64,000 bases of DNA from Hyphomonadaceae bacterium (GTDB lineage: Bacteria > Pseudomonadota > Alphaproteobacteria > Rhizobiales > Hyphomicrobiaceae). A program made the position numbers and the translations under genes. The stretch's first letter is position 1. Every line of letters begins with the position of its first letter. This document shows, in pieces, positions 16,467 to 24,423 of this stretch. The notes under the pieces were generated by a model, which saw only the letters and a list, made by a program, of their open reading frames with translations, was not told the DNA's origin and searched no databases. The stretch lies in assembly GCA_019747815.1 (NCBI GenBank), contig JAIEQJ010000002.1, positions 62,001 through 126,000 of the forward strand, written 5' to 3'.

Positions 16467-17909
16467 TCACAGCCCGCCCATCAGAAGGTACTTGATCTCC
16501 AGGTATTCCTCGATGCCGTGGTGCGAGCCCTCGCGCCCGAGACCCGACTGCTTGTAGCCGCCGAACGGCGCCACCTCGTTGGAGATGATGCCCTCGTTGA
16601 TGCCGATGATGCCACATTCGATAGCCTCGGCCACGCGCCACACGCGGCCCACGTCGCGCGCATAGAAATAGGCCGCCAAGCCGAACGGCGTATTGTTGGC
16701 CTGCGCGATCACGTCGGCTTCGGTCTTGAACTTGAAGAGCGGAGCGACCGGCCCGAATGTTTCCTCGCGCGCGATCAGCATGTCGGACGTGACATTGCCT
16801 AGGATGGTGGGCTCATAAAAGTTGCCACCGAGCGCATGCCGCTTGCCGCCCACCACGACGCAGGCGCCCTTCTTGAGTGCGTCGGCGATATGCTCGTCGA
16901 CCTTCTCCACGGCAGCCTTGTTGATGAGCGGGCCCGTGGTCACGCCTTCCTCGGTGCCGGGGCCCACCTTCATCTTCCCGACCTCCACCGCCAGCTTCTC
17001 GGCAAAGGCGCCATACACGCTTTCCTGCACGTAGATGCGGTTGGCGCACACGCAGGTCTGCCCTGCGTTGCGGTACTTGGAGGCCATGGCTCCCTGCACG
17101 GCCTTGTCGAGGTCGGCATCGTCGAACACGATGAAGGGTGCATTGCCGCCGAGCTCGAGCCCGAGCTTCTTGATGGTGGGCGCGCACTGCGCCATCAGTC
17201 TGGCACCGATCTCGGTCGAGCCGGTGAAGGTGAGCATGCGCACGTCCGGATGGGAGGTGAGCTCCTTGCCGATCGCGCTCGCCTTGCCGGTGATGACGTT
17301 GAAGACGCCCTTGGGAATGCCCGCCTGCTCGGCGAGCGCGGCCAACGCCAGGGCGGTGAGCGGCGTCTCCGACGCCGGCTTCAGCACCATGGTGCAGCCG
17401 ACCGCCAACGCCGGTCCGGCCTTGCGCGTGATCATGGCCGCGGGGAAGTTCCATGGCGTGATGGCGGCCACCACGCCAACCGGCTGCTTGATCACGACGA
17501 TGCGGGCATCCGACTTGAAGGTGGGGATGGTCTCGCCGTAGACGCGCTTGGCCTCCTCGGCGAAGAACTCGATGAATCCTGCGGCGTAGAGAATTTCGCC
17601 CTTGGCCTCGGCAATGGGCTTGCCCTGCTCGTTGGTGAGCAGCAGCGCCAGCTCATCCGCGTGCTCGACGATAAGGTCAAACCACTTGCGGACGCGCTTG
17701 GAGCGTTCCTTGGCCAACATCTTCGACCAGGCGGGAAAGGCGCGCTGGGCCGCCTCGATCGCATGGCGCGTCTCCGCCTCGCCGAACTCGGGCACCCGCG
17801 CGATAATGTCGCCGGTGGCCTTGTTGGTGACGGGGAGCTTGGGCTCTCCTATCCACTGGCCGTCGACATAACATTTGTTCCTGGCGAGGCTGATTGTGAG
17901 CTTGTCCAT
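16467..17909 (-). CDS. gabD: NAD(P)-dependent succinate-semialdehyde dehydrogenase
   Basis: An aldehyde dehydrogenase of 480 residues that would oxidise succinate semialdehyde to succinate, linking GABA breakdown to the TCA cycle. Visible are 'ITPWNFPAAMITRKAGPALA' (cofactor site), 'TFTGSTEIG', catalytic Glu in 'LELGGNAPFIVFDDAD', and catalytic Cys in 'NAGQTCVCANR', with the second Cys typical of GabD-type enzymes. 'PFGGYKQSGLGREGSHHGIEEY' ends the protein. Length and motifs fit GabD well, though related semialdehyde dehydrogenases cannot be excluded. The ATG at 17909 follows GAGGCC. It is a stand-alone minus-strand gene upstream of rpiA and divergent from gph. Confidence 0.88.
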   Translation of the reverse strand: MDKLTISLARNKCYVDGQWIGEPKLPVTNKATGDIIARVPEFGEAETRHAIEAAQRAFPAWSKMLAKERSKRVRKWFDLIVEHADELALLLTNEQGKPIAEAKGEILYAAGFIEFFAEEAKRVYGETIPTFKSDARIVVIKQPVGVVAAITPWNFPAAMITRKAGPALAVGCTMVLKPASETPLTALALAALAEQAGIPKGVFNVITGKASAIGKELTSHPDVRMLTFTGSTEIGARLMAQCAPTIKKLGLELGGNAPFIVFDDADLDKAVQGAMASKYRNAGQTCVCANRIYVQESVYGAFAEKLAVEVGKMKVGPGTEEGVTTGPLINKAAVEKVDEHIADALKKGACVVVGGKRHALGGNFYEPTILGNVTSDMLIAREETFGPVAPLFKFKTEADVIAQANNTPFGLAAYFYARDVGRVWRVAEAIECGIIGINEGIISNEVAPFGGYKQSGLGREGSHHGIEEYLEIKYLLMGGL

Positions 17910-18057
17910 GAGGGCCTCCGTCGTTGTCGCCCCTTACTCGCACGCCTTGTCTAGGCTTACCCCGTTCCGCAAGCAAGGCGGCACATACGCAGGCAGGATG
18001 ACAGCGCCGTGAAAGGCGAATAGCTTGCCGCGCCTCCCACGCAAGCGCCGGACCCCC

Positions 18058-18771
18058 ATGTCTCATCCACTCTCCGACCCGCTCGATCTCACGGACGCGA
18101 CCATCGTTTTCGATCTCGACGGCACCCTCGTCGACACGGCACCCGACCTGACGGCGGCGGCCAATCACGCCTTGGGGCTGCTGGGGCTCGCCCCCGTCTC
18201 CGTCGCCCAGCTCCACCCCTTCATCGGCTTCGGCTCGAAGGCGATGATCGACGCAGGCCTTCGCTTTCATGCCAGGACCGTGGCCGAGGGCGAGCTGACC
18301 CTCCTGCACGACCGGTTCCTGACCTTCTACGCAGACAACGTGGCCGTCGCCAGCCGGCCGTTCGAGGGGATTACCGAACTGCTCGATCATTTGCGCGGCG
18401 GCGGAGCCCGTCTGGCCGTGTGCACGAACAAGGTGGAGCACCTGTCAAGGCTGCTGCTGCGCACCCTGGACCTCGACCATCGGTTTGCGGCGATTGCGGG
18501 CCGCGACACCTTCGACGTGTTCAAGCCGGCCCCCGGCCACCTGACCCGCACCATCGAGATGGCCGGTGGACGCGTGGATCGCGCCGTGATGGTGGGCGAC
18601 AGCGAAGTCGATCTCGCCACCGCCGCGGCGGCGGGCGTTCCCTCGATCGGCGTCACATTCGGATACACGCCACACCCCGTGCATACGTTCAATCCGGGCG
18701 CGGTCATCGACCACTACCGCGCTTTCATGCCGGCGCTGGCCAAGGTGCTGCCGAACCGCAAGACGGGCTGA
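18058..18771 (+). CDS. gph: Phosphoglycolate phosphatase, HAD family
   Basis: Removes phosphate from 2-phosphoglycolate. HAD motif I is 'VFDLDGTLVDTAPD' near residue 17, motif II 'AVCTNKVEH', motif III Lys in 'FDVFKPAPGHL', and motif IV 'VMVGDSEVDLATAAAAG'. The cap sits between motifs I and II as in the Gph subclass; length (237 residues) is typical. I use the ATG at 18058; a TTG at 18025 would add 11 basic residues. Neither start has a strong Shine-Dalgarno. Gph occurs near rpiA in several Hyphomicrobiales. Confidence 0.87.
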   Translation: MSHPLSDPLDLTDATIVFDLDGTLVDTAPDLTAAANHALGLLGLAPVSVAQLHPFIGFGSKAMIDAGLRFHARTVAEGELTLLHDRFLTFYADNVAVASRPFEGITELLDHLRGGGARLAVCTNKVEHLSRLLLRTLDLDHRFAAIAGRDTFDVFKPAPGHLTRTIEMAGGRVDRAVMVGDSEVDLATAAAAGVPSIGVTFGYTPHPVHTFNPGAVIDHYRAFMPALAKVLPNRKTG

Positions 18772-18840
18772 TCGCCGGAAACGGGTGGACGCACGCTCCG
18801 CCACCGCCTATCAAGCCTCGCCTCATCGCAAGGAATCGAC

Positions 18841-19725
18841 ATGCGCAGCCAAGACTGGCTTCTGCTCGCCATCCTGTCCGTGCTCTGGGGTGCTACCTAC
18901 TTCTTCATTGCGGTGGCCCAGCCCGAGGTGCCGCCGTTCACCCTGGTGCTGGGACGCGTCGGGATCGCAGCCCTGGTCCTCGTTCCTCTGGTATTCCTGC
19001 TGGGCCATCGCTTGCCAGCCGGCCGTGAGGTCTGGGGCTTGTTCGTCGTGCAGGCGATGATCAACAACATCATTCCCTTTACATTGATGGTGTATGGGCA
19101 GCAGCGCATTGCCAGCGGGCTTGCGGCCGTGCTCAACGCGACGACGCCGCTCTTCACGCTGATCGTTGCGCGGCTGTTCGCTGGCGATCCGCTGACCTTC
19201 AACAAGCTGCTTGGCGTGCTCCTGGGTGTCGCCGGCGTGGCCATGCTCATGGGCCCCGAGGCGCTCGTTGCCAATGCCTCCAGTGTGATCGGCATGCTGT
19301 GCCTGCTGGGCGGCGCGCTGTCCTACGGCTTCTCTGCGCAGTGGATGCGCCGCCTGCGGCATATCCCGCCGCTGGTCTCCTCGGCCACGCAGCTCACGTG
19401 CTCGGCGGCGATGCTGCTGCCGATTGCGGCGCTGGCCGACCGCTTCTGGCTGCTCCCGGCGCCGAGCGCGCCGGTCGTGGGCGCCGTGCTCGGCCTGGCG
19501 GTGTTCTCGACCGCCCTTGCCTACATCGTGTTCTTCCGCATCAACGCGACGGCAGGGCCCAGCAATGTCATGCTGGTGACCCTGCTGGTCCCCGTCACGG
19601 CAACGGCGCTCGGCGTTCTGGTGCTTGGTGAAGATCTGAAGCTCAATCAAATCGCCGGCGCACTCGTCATCGCCTCGGGCCTCATCGTCATCGACGGGCG
19701 GCTGCTGGCCCGTTTCCGGCGCTGA
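18841..19725 (+). CDS. EamA/DMT-family transporter
   Basis: A 294-residue membrane protein with ten predicted transmembrane helices in two EamA halves. It opens 'LLLAILSVLWGATYFFIAVAQP' and has repeat-specific 'VLNATTPLFTLIVARLF' and 'LGVLVLGEDLKLNQIAGALVI' at the end of each half. Such proteins export or exchange small metabolites and amino acids; the cargo is unknown. It is clearly related to the second EamA gene at 21621, which shares the 'YFFIA.AQPE.P.FT' opening. A threonine aldolase gene lies convergently between them. Confidence 0.9.
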   Translation: MRSQDWLLLAILSVLWGATYFFIAVAQPEVPPFTLVLGRVGIAALVLVPLVFLLGHRLPAGREVWGLFVVQAMINNIIPFTLMVYGQQRIASGLAAVLNATTPLFTLIVARLFAGDPLTFNKLLGVLLGVAGVAMLMGPEALVANASSVIGMLCLLGGALSYGFSAQWMRRLRHIPPLVSSATQLTCSAAMLLPIAALADRFWLLPAPSAPVVGAVLGLAVFSTALAYIVFFRINATAGPSNVMLVTLLVPVTATALGVLVLGEDLKLNQIAGALVIASGLIVIDGRLLARFRR

Positions 19726-19789
19726 GCGAAGCGCACGGCTCCTCGCTGCCGGTCGACCCGCCCTGAGAATGCCACCCACTTGCCCCGCC

Positions 19790-20815
19790 CTACACGGCCG
19801 CCGCCAAATCCGACGCGAACCGGTCCACCGTTTCCGGCGTCGTGTCCCAGGCACACATCAGGCGGCATCCCGCAGGGCCCCAGGCGTAGAAGCGCCAGCC
19901 CTTCCGGCGCAGCCGATCCTGCACCTGCGCGCCCAGCTCCACGAACACGCCGTTGCTCTCGACCGGCGCCATCAGCCGCACGCCTTCGACCTTGGCGATG
20001 CTCTCCGCCAGCCGCCGCGCCATGGCGTTGGCATGCCGCGCATTCCTGAGCCAGACGTCGTTCTCGAGCAGGCCGACCCAGGGCGCCGCCACCAGCCGCA
20101 TCTTGGAATTGAGCTGGCCTGCCTGCTTCACCCGCCAGGCGAACTCGTCAGCCAGGCTCGCGTCGAAGAACACCACCGCCTCGCCCGCCGCCAGGCCGTT
20201 CTTGACCCCGCCGAAGCTCAGCACGTCGACGCCGGCGCGCCAGGAGAGATCGGCCGGGCTGCAGCCGAGCGCCGCAACAGCATTGGCGAAACGTGCGCCG
20301 TCCATGTGCACCTTGAGGCCGAGCCGGCGTGCCACTGCGGTGAGGGCATGCAGTTCGTCGGGCGCATATACGGTGCCCATCTCGGTCGCTTGCGTGAGGG
20401 ACAAGGCGCGCGGCTTGACGCTGTGGACCCCCCGGCCGGCCGTGGCCAGCCGCTCGACAGCCCCGGGCGTCAGCTTGGCGAGCGGGGTATCCGCCGTCAG
20501 GGTCGGCGCGCCGCCGCTGAAGAAGCCCGGCGCGCCGGCCTCGTCGGTGGCCACGTGGCTCTCCGCATGCGCGATCACCGCGTGATAGGGACGGCAAATG
20601 TGGGCCAGCGCCAGGGCGTTGGCTGCCGTGCCGCCGAACACAAAGAAGACCTGGCAGTCGCTTCCAAACAGGGCCCTGATCCCGGCACCGGCCCGTTCCG
20701 TCCAATCGTCGTCGCCGTATCCCGTCGCATGCCCCTCGCCGTTGGCGCTGATGAGCGCTGCCAGCGCCTCCGGGCACAGGCCGGCGTTGTTGTCGGAGGC
20801 GAACTGCTGCGACAT
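19790..20815 (-). CDS. ltaE: Low-specificity threonine aldolase (PLP-dependent)
   Basis: This fold-type I PLP enzyme cleaves threonine or allo-threonine to glycine and acetaldehyde. The 341-residue sequence starts 'SQQFASDNNAGLCPEAL' and contains 'YGDDDWTERAG', 'FGGTAANALAL', 'HMDGARFANAVAALG' (Asp/Arg around the cofactor) and 'DVLSFGGVKNGLAAGEAV', where Lys205 forms the internal aldimine. The ATG at 20815 fits the family start; the frame extends 7 codons further. It is flanked by two EamA transporters, which suggests a link to threonine or glycine export, but that is speculative. Confidence 0.86.
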   Translation of the reverse strand: MSQQFASDNNAGLCPEALAALISANGEGHATGYGDDDWTERAGAGIRALFGSDCQVFFVFGGTAANALALAHICRPYHAVIAHAESHVATDEAGAPGFFSGGAPTLTADTPLAKLTPGAVERLATAGRGVHSVKPRALSLTQATEMGTVYAPDELHALTAVARRLGLKVHMDGARFANAVAALGCSPADLSWRAGVDVLSFGGVKNGLAAGEAVVFFDASLADEFAWRVKQAGQLNSKMRLVAAPWVGLLENDVWLRNARHANAMARRLAESIAKVEGVRLMAPVESNGVFVELGAQVQDRLRRKGWRFYAWGPAGCRLMCAWDTTPETVDRFASDLAAAV

Positions 20816-21620
20816 GGGCACCTGCGTCGGTGGCAACGGCCGCCACGATACCGGCGGAACGAGCCGCGGTCACGCGCCTCCGGCGCCACCCCAGCGATAC
20901 GCCCGCATGCTGTTGGACAGTCGGCCCACGGGCTTGCTCGCAGCAGCGCACGGTCGACGACGCCTGCGCGGCTGTCATCCGGAATGGGCGAGAGGGATAT
21001 GCGGGACCGGGGCTACAGGCACGCTCAATCGGCCCGCAGCGCAGCGCTCGGGAGGATCGGCAGGCAAAGGGAGCGGGGCGCGGGCGCCAGGCTCTCGGGT
21101 AGTCTGCAGTTCAGGCGCGGCATCCGCGCCCCGCACCGCTCGAGGGGTCTCCAGGCACGGCAGCCGGCGAGAGCCGAACACCGTCCTCATCGTTCTTTCC
21201 CGGGGCGCCTCAGCTGCGGCGCCGCCATCGCGCGGCCCCTGGCTCGCACTGCTGGACGCGTCGCGACAGCGCCCCTCTGTGAGCCAGGGCAGCGCACTGT
21301 CGCACACCCCCGCTCCCCCGGGGATAGGGTCGCCCGCCGCTATTTCTTTCTGCTGTCGCCATCCCGGCCTCATTTGCCATCCTGGAATTCTGCGACGGCA
21401 GAATTTTTTTGGAGCCGAGATTCCGAAACGCTCTGTGTGCCTCTCTCTTGCCCCTTGGATACCGAGGCCGGCACGGCAGGGCCATCCCTGCCTGCCCTCG
21501 AACGCGTCTTGAAGGCTCCAACCACGCGCCCATGGACCACAGGTGTTGCCGTGCCGTGTTGCGGCATAGCCGGAATGGGCCGGAGTTGCCCGCGGCGTCC
21601 GGATCGGCCAAACATGCCCC
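20816..21620. other. 805-base stretch without a recognisable gene
   Basis: Frames through this stretch look like shadows with no family likeness. It holds a TGTCATCCGG half-element at about 20975, several GC-rich inverted segments, and a perfect intrinsic terminator at 21386-21410 on the plus strand. It may contain a small RNA ending at that terminator, the leader of the downstream transporter, or decayed sequence. Confidence 0.45.
21386..21410 (+). terminator. Perfect orphan intrinsic terminator
   Basis: AATTCTGC (21386-21393), loop GACG, GCAGAATT (21398-21405), followed by a T run. All eight pairs are perfect. No plus-strand gene ends nearby, so it terminates an unknown small transcript or attenuates the transporter at 21621. 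Confidence 0.7.
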
Positions 21621-22556
21621 ATGCGGAACACAAGCACAGCCGCCGGAGCGCCCTTGCGGCTGGGTGCGGCCGAGTGGGGACTGATCGCGCTGCAGTCGAT
21701 GCTCTGGGGCAGCGGGTATTTCTTCATCGCCATCGCCCAGCCGGAGCTTCCGGCGTTCACCATCGCGGCCCTGCGGACCATTCCAGCCTCCATCACCCTG
21801 CTCACCATCGTCTTGGCGCTGGGCTATCGCCTGCCCGCCACGCTGGCGGAGTGGCGGCTGTTCATTCTGTTCTCCGTCTTCAACACCGTGCTGCCCTTCG
21901 TGCTCATCGTCTGGGGACAGGCCCGCGCCACCGGCGGCATGGCGGCCATCCTGAATGCCACCGCGCCGCTGTTCGGCATCCTCCTGGCGCATCTGCTGAC
22001 GCACGACGAGAAGCTGTCGTGGAACAAGCTGGCCGGCATCCTGGTGGGGATCGCCGGCGTTGGCATTCTCGTCGGCTACGACTTCGTCTTCGGCTCGAGC
22101 GCGGACTTGCTGGCGCGACTGGTCTTGCTGGCGGCACCGCTGTGCTACGTCAGCGCCAACATCTATGTGCGCACCCGGCTCGGACACTACCCGCCCTTCG
22201 TCGTTGCCGTGATGCAGATGGTGGGCGCCATCTTCGTCGCGTTCCCGCTGGCGCTCGTCATCGACCAGCCGTGGACGCTGCCCGCGCCCTCGCTGAAGGT
22301 CTTGGCTGCGATCGTCGGCATGGGCGTTTTCGGCTCTGCGCTGGCCTCGCTGTGCCACTTCACGGTGCTGCAGCGCGCCGGCGCCACCAACGCCTCGCTG
22401 GTCACTCTGATCATGCCGCTGACCCCGATCCTGCTCGGCGGCATCTTTCTGGGCGACCGGCTGACCCCGCGCGACCTGGCTGGCGCGCTGGTGATTGCCG
22501 CCGCGCTGGTGATCATCGACGGGCGCATCTTCCGCCGCAGCCGGGTGGCCGGCTGA
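21621..22556 (+). CDS. EamA/DMT-family transporter (paralogue)
   Basis: A 311-residue protein with ten hydrophobic spans and two EamA units. Recognisable parts are 'MLWGSGYFFIAIAQPELPAF', 'AILNATAPLFGILLAHLL', 'KLAGILVGIAGVGIL' and 'LGGIFLGDRLTPRDLAGALVI'. It resembles the transporter at 18841 in opening, spacing and ending ('VIIDGRIF' versus 'IVIDGRLL'), so the two probably arose by duplication. Cargo is unknown. The start follows a hairpin-rich leader that contains a perfect terminator about 210 bases upstream. Confidence 0.9.
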   Translation: MRNTSTAAGAPLRLGAAEWGLIALQSMLWGSGYFFIAIAQPELPAFTIAALRTIPASITLLTIVLALGYRLPATLAEWRLFILFSVFNTVLPFVLIVWGQARATGGMAAILNATAPLFGILLAHLLTHDEKLSWNKLAGILVGIAGVGILVGYDFVFGSSADLLARLVLLAAPLCYVSANIYVRTRLGHYPPFVVAVMQMVGAIFVAFPLALVIDQPWTLPAPSLKVLAAIVGMGVFGSALASLCHFTVLQRAGATNASLVTLIMPLTPILLGGIFLGDRLTPRDLAGALVIAAALVIIDGRIFRRSRVAG

Positions 22557-22689
22557 GCCCGGCGCCGCGCCCACAGCTCCAATGCGCGCCAGCGGCCAAA
22601 CATGCGTGCACGGCGTCAGCGCCGGCAGGCTTGGATTTATCCCGTTGTCCCGGCAAGCGAAAAAACCATTGGCAAGGGGCCCGGAATGT

Positions 22690-22714
22690 TTTATTGACTG
22701 TAAAAGTCAACAAA
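22690..22714. promoter_or_regulatory. Inverted repeat upstream of irr
   Basis: TTGACT (22694-22699), spacer GTAAA, AGTCAA (22705-22710) is a perfect inverted repeat, extended on both sides by TTT and AAA after one mismatch. It ends 32 bases before the irr start codon, in an AT-rich patch, and is a plausible operator or promoter element. The sequence is not the published iron control element as I know it. Confidence 0.6.
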
Positions 22715-22742
22715 TAGCCGCAGCCAGCCGAGCATCACCATC

Positions 22743-23189
22743 ATGACCGACATGGCTCACTGCGCCACCCCGCGCGTCAGCACTCCGGCCGAGGCCACTT
22801 GGCTCCTGCAGCGCTTCGGCCTGCGCCCGACGCGGCAGCGCCAGGCGCTCGCGCTCAGCCTGTTCGGCAGCGGCGAGGGCCGTCACGTCACTGCGGAGGA
22901 GCTGCATGCCGAAGCGCGTGCGGCCGGCCACCGCGTCTCGCTGGCCACGATCTACAATACGTTGCACTGTTTCGTGTCCGCGGGTCTCGTGCGCGAGATC
23001 GCCATCGGCGGCGCCAAGCGCTACTTCGATACCAATACGAGCAACCACAACCACTTCCATGTCGCCCGCAACGGCGTGCTGCTCGACATCGCCGACGCGG
23101 CCGTCCGCGTCGACGGGTTGCCCACCCCGCCGCCCGGCATGCGCATCGCCCATGTCGACGTGGTCGTGCACCTCGAGCCGGTCGAATAG
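22743..23189 (+). CDS. irr: Iron response regulator Irr (Fur family)
   Basis: Irr controls haem synthesis and iron homeostasis in Hyphomicrobiales, responding to haem rather than to free iron. The 148-residue sequence has the Fur-type winged helix ('LRPTRQRQALALSLF', 'HVTAEELHAEA', 'VSLATIYNTLHCFVSAGLV'). It lacks the Cys-x-x-Cys zinc sites of Fur, and carries a His cluster 'NHNHFHV' (His102, 104, 106) at the haem-binding position. No N-terminal Cys-Pro haem regulatory motif is visible, as in many Irr proteins outside Bradyrhizobium. A palindrome immediately upstream may give autoregulation. Confidence 0.88.
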   Translation: MTDMAHCATPRVSTPAEATWLLQRFGLRPTRQRQALALSLFGSGEGRHVTAEELHAEARAAGHRVSLATIYNTLHCFVSAGLVREIAIGGAKRYFDTNTSNHNHFHVARNGVLLDIADAAVRVDGLPTPPPGMRIAHVDVVVHLEPVE

Positions 23190-23198
23190 GCAGACATT

Positions 23199-23232
23199 CC
23201 CTACACCGGCCCAGGCCCTACACCGGCCCAGG
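23199..23232. repeat. Exact tandem duplication of 17 bases
   Basis: CCCTACACCGGCCCAGG occurs twice in direct succession (23199-23215 and 23216-23232), just after the irr stop. It is probably a slippage duplication in the gap between the convergent irr and IclR genes. Confidence 0.85.
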
Positions 23233-23261
23233 GCCCCGCACAGGCGCCCGGAGCCGATTTT

Positions 23262-24089
23262 TCACGTCCTGGGGACCACGCCACCGATCCGCGCGGTCAG
23301 CTCGGCGGCGGCGCGCTTGACCAGCGGACCCAGCTCCCCGAGCCGCTCCTCTGTGACCCGTACGGTCGGCCCCGAGACGGAAATCGCACCGACAGCCTCG
23401 CCGTTCTCGTCGAAAACGGCCGACCCGACACAGCGCATGCCGTCCGCACGCTCCTCATCATCAATCGCCCAGCCGCGTTTGCGCACCAGCTCCAGCTCGC
23501 CCAGCAGGATCTGCGGATCGACGATGGTGCGCTCGGTGAACCGGCGCATGCCGACACGATGCAGAACCTGCGTTACCGATTTTTCTGGCAGCGTCGCCAG
23601 GATGGCCTTGCCCAGGCTGGACGCGTGCATGGCCCCGCGCGCACCCGGCCGGTGGAACGCGCGGATCGCGTCGTGGCTCTCGATCTGAGCGACGAAAACG
23701 ATGTAGCCATCGTTCTCGATGCCCATGTTGGCCGTCTCCCCGCTGGCACGCATCAATTCGTGCAAGATGCTTCGGCCCACATCCACCAGCTTGCGATTGC
23801 GCAGGAATGCGTTGCCGACCTTGAAGGCTCTGACACCGATCAGGTACCCGCCGCGGGCCTCATCGCACTGCACGAAGCCGCTTGCCTTCAGCGTCGCCAG
23901 GATGCGGTGTGCGGTCGACGGGGCAATTCCGGCACGCTGTGCAATGCTGGTCAGCGACAGGCCGTCCGCCTGGGCGACGATCTCAAGCAGGGCGAGGCCG
24001 CGATCCAAGGCCTGGACGGAGCCGGTCTGCTTGGAGAGGGCCTCCTCCCCAACCACGAGGTGCTTGGCCAATCTGGGGCGGCCTGCCAT
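23262..24089 (-). CDS. IclR-family regulator, BhcR-like
   Basis: The 275-residue protein has the IclR winged helix ('SVQALDRGLALLEIVAQADG', 'SLTSIAQRAGIAPSTAHRILATL') and the C-terminal effector-binding domain ('HRPGARGAMHASSLGKAILATLPE', 'GWAIDDEERADGMRCVGSAVFD', 'AISVSGPTVRV'). It is divergent from an aminotransferase resembling BhcA, the arrangement of bhcR and bhcA in the beta-hydroxyaspartate cycle, where BhcR senses glyoxylate. I use the ATG at 24089 because GAGAGG lies 5 bases before it; the frame extends to 24131. Two palindromes in the shared upstream region are candidate operators. Confidence 0.85.
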   Translation of the reverse strand: MAGRPRLAKHLVVGEEALSKQTGSVQALDRGLALLEIVAQADGLSLTSIAQRAGIAPSTAHRILATLKASGFVQCDEARGGYLIGVRAFKVGNAFLRNRKLVDVGRSILHELMRASGETANMGIENDGYIVFVAQIESHDAIRAFHRPGARGAMHASSLGKAILATLPEKSVTQVLHRVGMRRFTERTIVDPQILLGELELVRKRGWAIDDEERADGMRCVGSAVFDENGEAVGAISVSGPTVRVTEERLGELGPLVKRAAAELTARIGGVVPRT

Positions 24090-24253
24090 CACGACCTCTC
24101 GATCCAATTGTTCAGGACACGCCAAAACCATAGAGGAATCGCCTGCTGCAGTCCATACACCGCGCTAAAATCCTCTCCCATCAAATGCGGCGCCATGGAG
24201 TATAACATATTGTTTTTACACACTTATTTTTGCACCTTGTCAGCTCCGTAAAA

Positions 24254-24270
24254 ATGGAATTAATTTCCAT
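24254..24270. promoter_or_regulatory. IclR-type palindrome in divergent promoter
   Basis: ATGGAA (24254-24259), spacer TTAAT, TTCCAT (24265-24270) is a perfect inverted repeat. Its core TGGAA(5)TTCCA closely resembles IclR-family operators of the TGGAAAT-n-ATTTCCA kind. It lies between the IclR gene and the aminotransferase, about 150 bases before the latter. Confidence 0.7.
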
Positions 24271-24287
24271 TGATTTCCCTCGCCGAA

Positions 24288-24304
24288 TGGCATATGGTAT
24301 GCCA
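24288..24304. promoter_or_regulatory. Second perfect palindrome in divergent promoter
   Basis: TGGCATA (24288-24294), spacer TGG, TATGCCA (24298-24304) is a perfect 7-base inverted repeat 17 bases after the first palindrome. It differs in sequence from it, so a second regulator (for example GntR/FadR type) or a second IclR mode is possible. Confidence 0.6.
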
Positions 24305-24423
24305 CAACGCGATCCTGTCTCCGACGCCAGAGGCGTTTTCGACCCTTTGGATGCCAGGCGGCAGCCCCTCGCGCGTTCGCCGATCGAGGATCGGCAGCAC
24401 ATCAACCCGTACGGAGGATATGG

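Noticed and set aside
19790-20815. BhcC (beta-hydroxyaspartate aldolase) for the threonine aldolase gene
   Set aside because: The sequence is a fold-type I L-threonine aldolase with Lys in 'GGVKNG', whereas BhcC belongs to the D-threonine-aldolase-like fold-type III group.
20816-21410. RNase P RNA or tmRNA in the geneless stretch
   Set aside because: I looked for the conserved GAGGAAAGTCC and T-loop-like or tmRNA-end motifs and did not find them.
19769-22717. A 982-codon plus-strand open frame crossing ltaE and the second EamA gene
   Set aside because: It runs antisense to ltaE and in another frame of the transporter, has runs of Arg/Pro/His with no family likeness, and reflects high G+C content. 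The overlapping genes have clear motifs.
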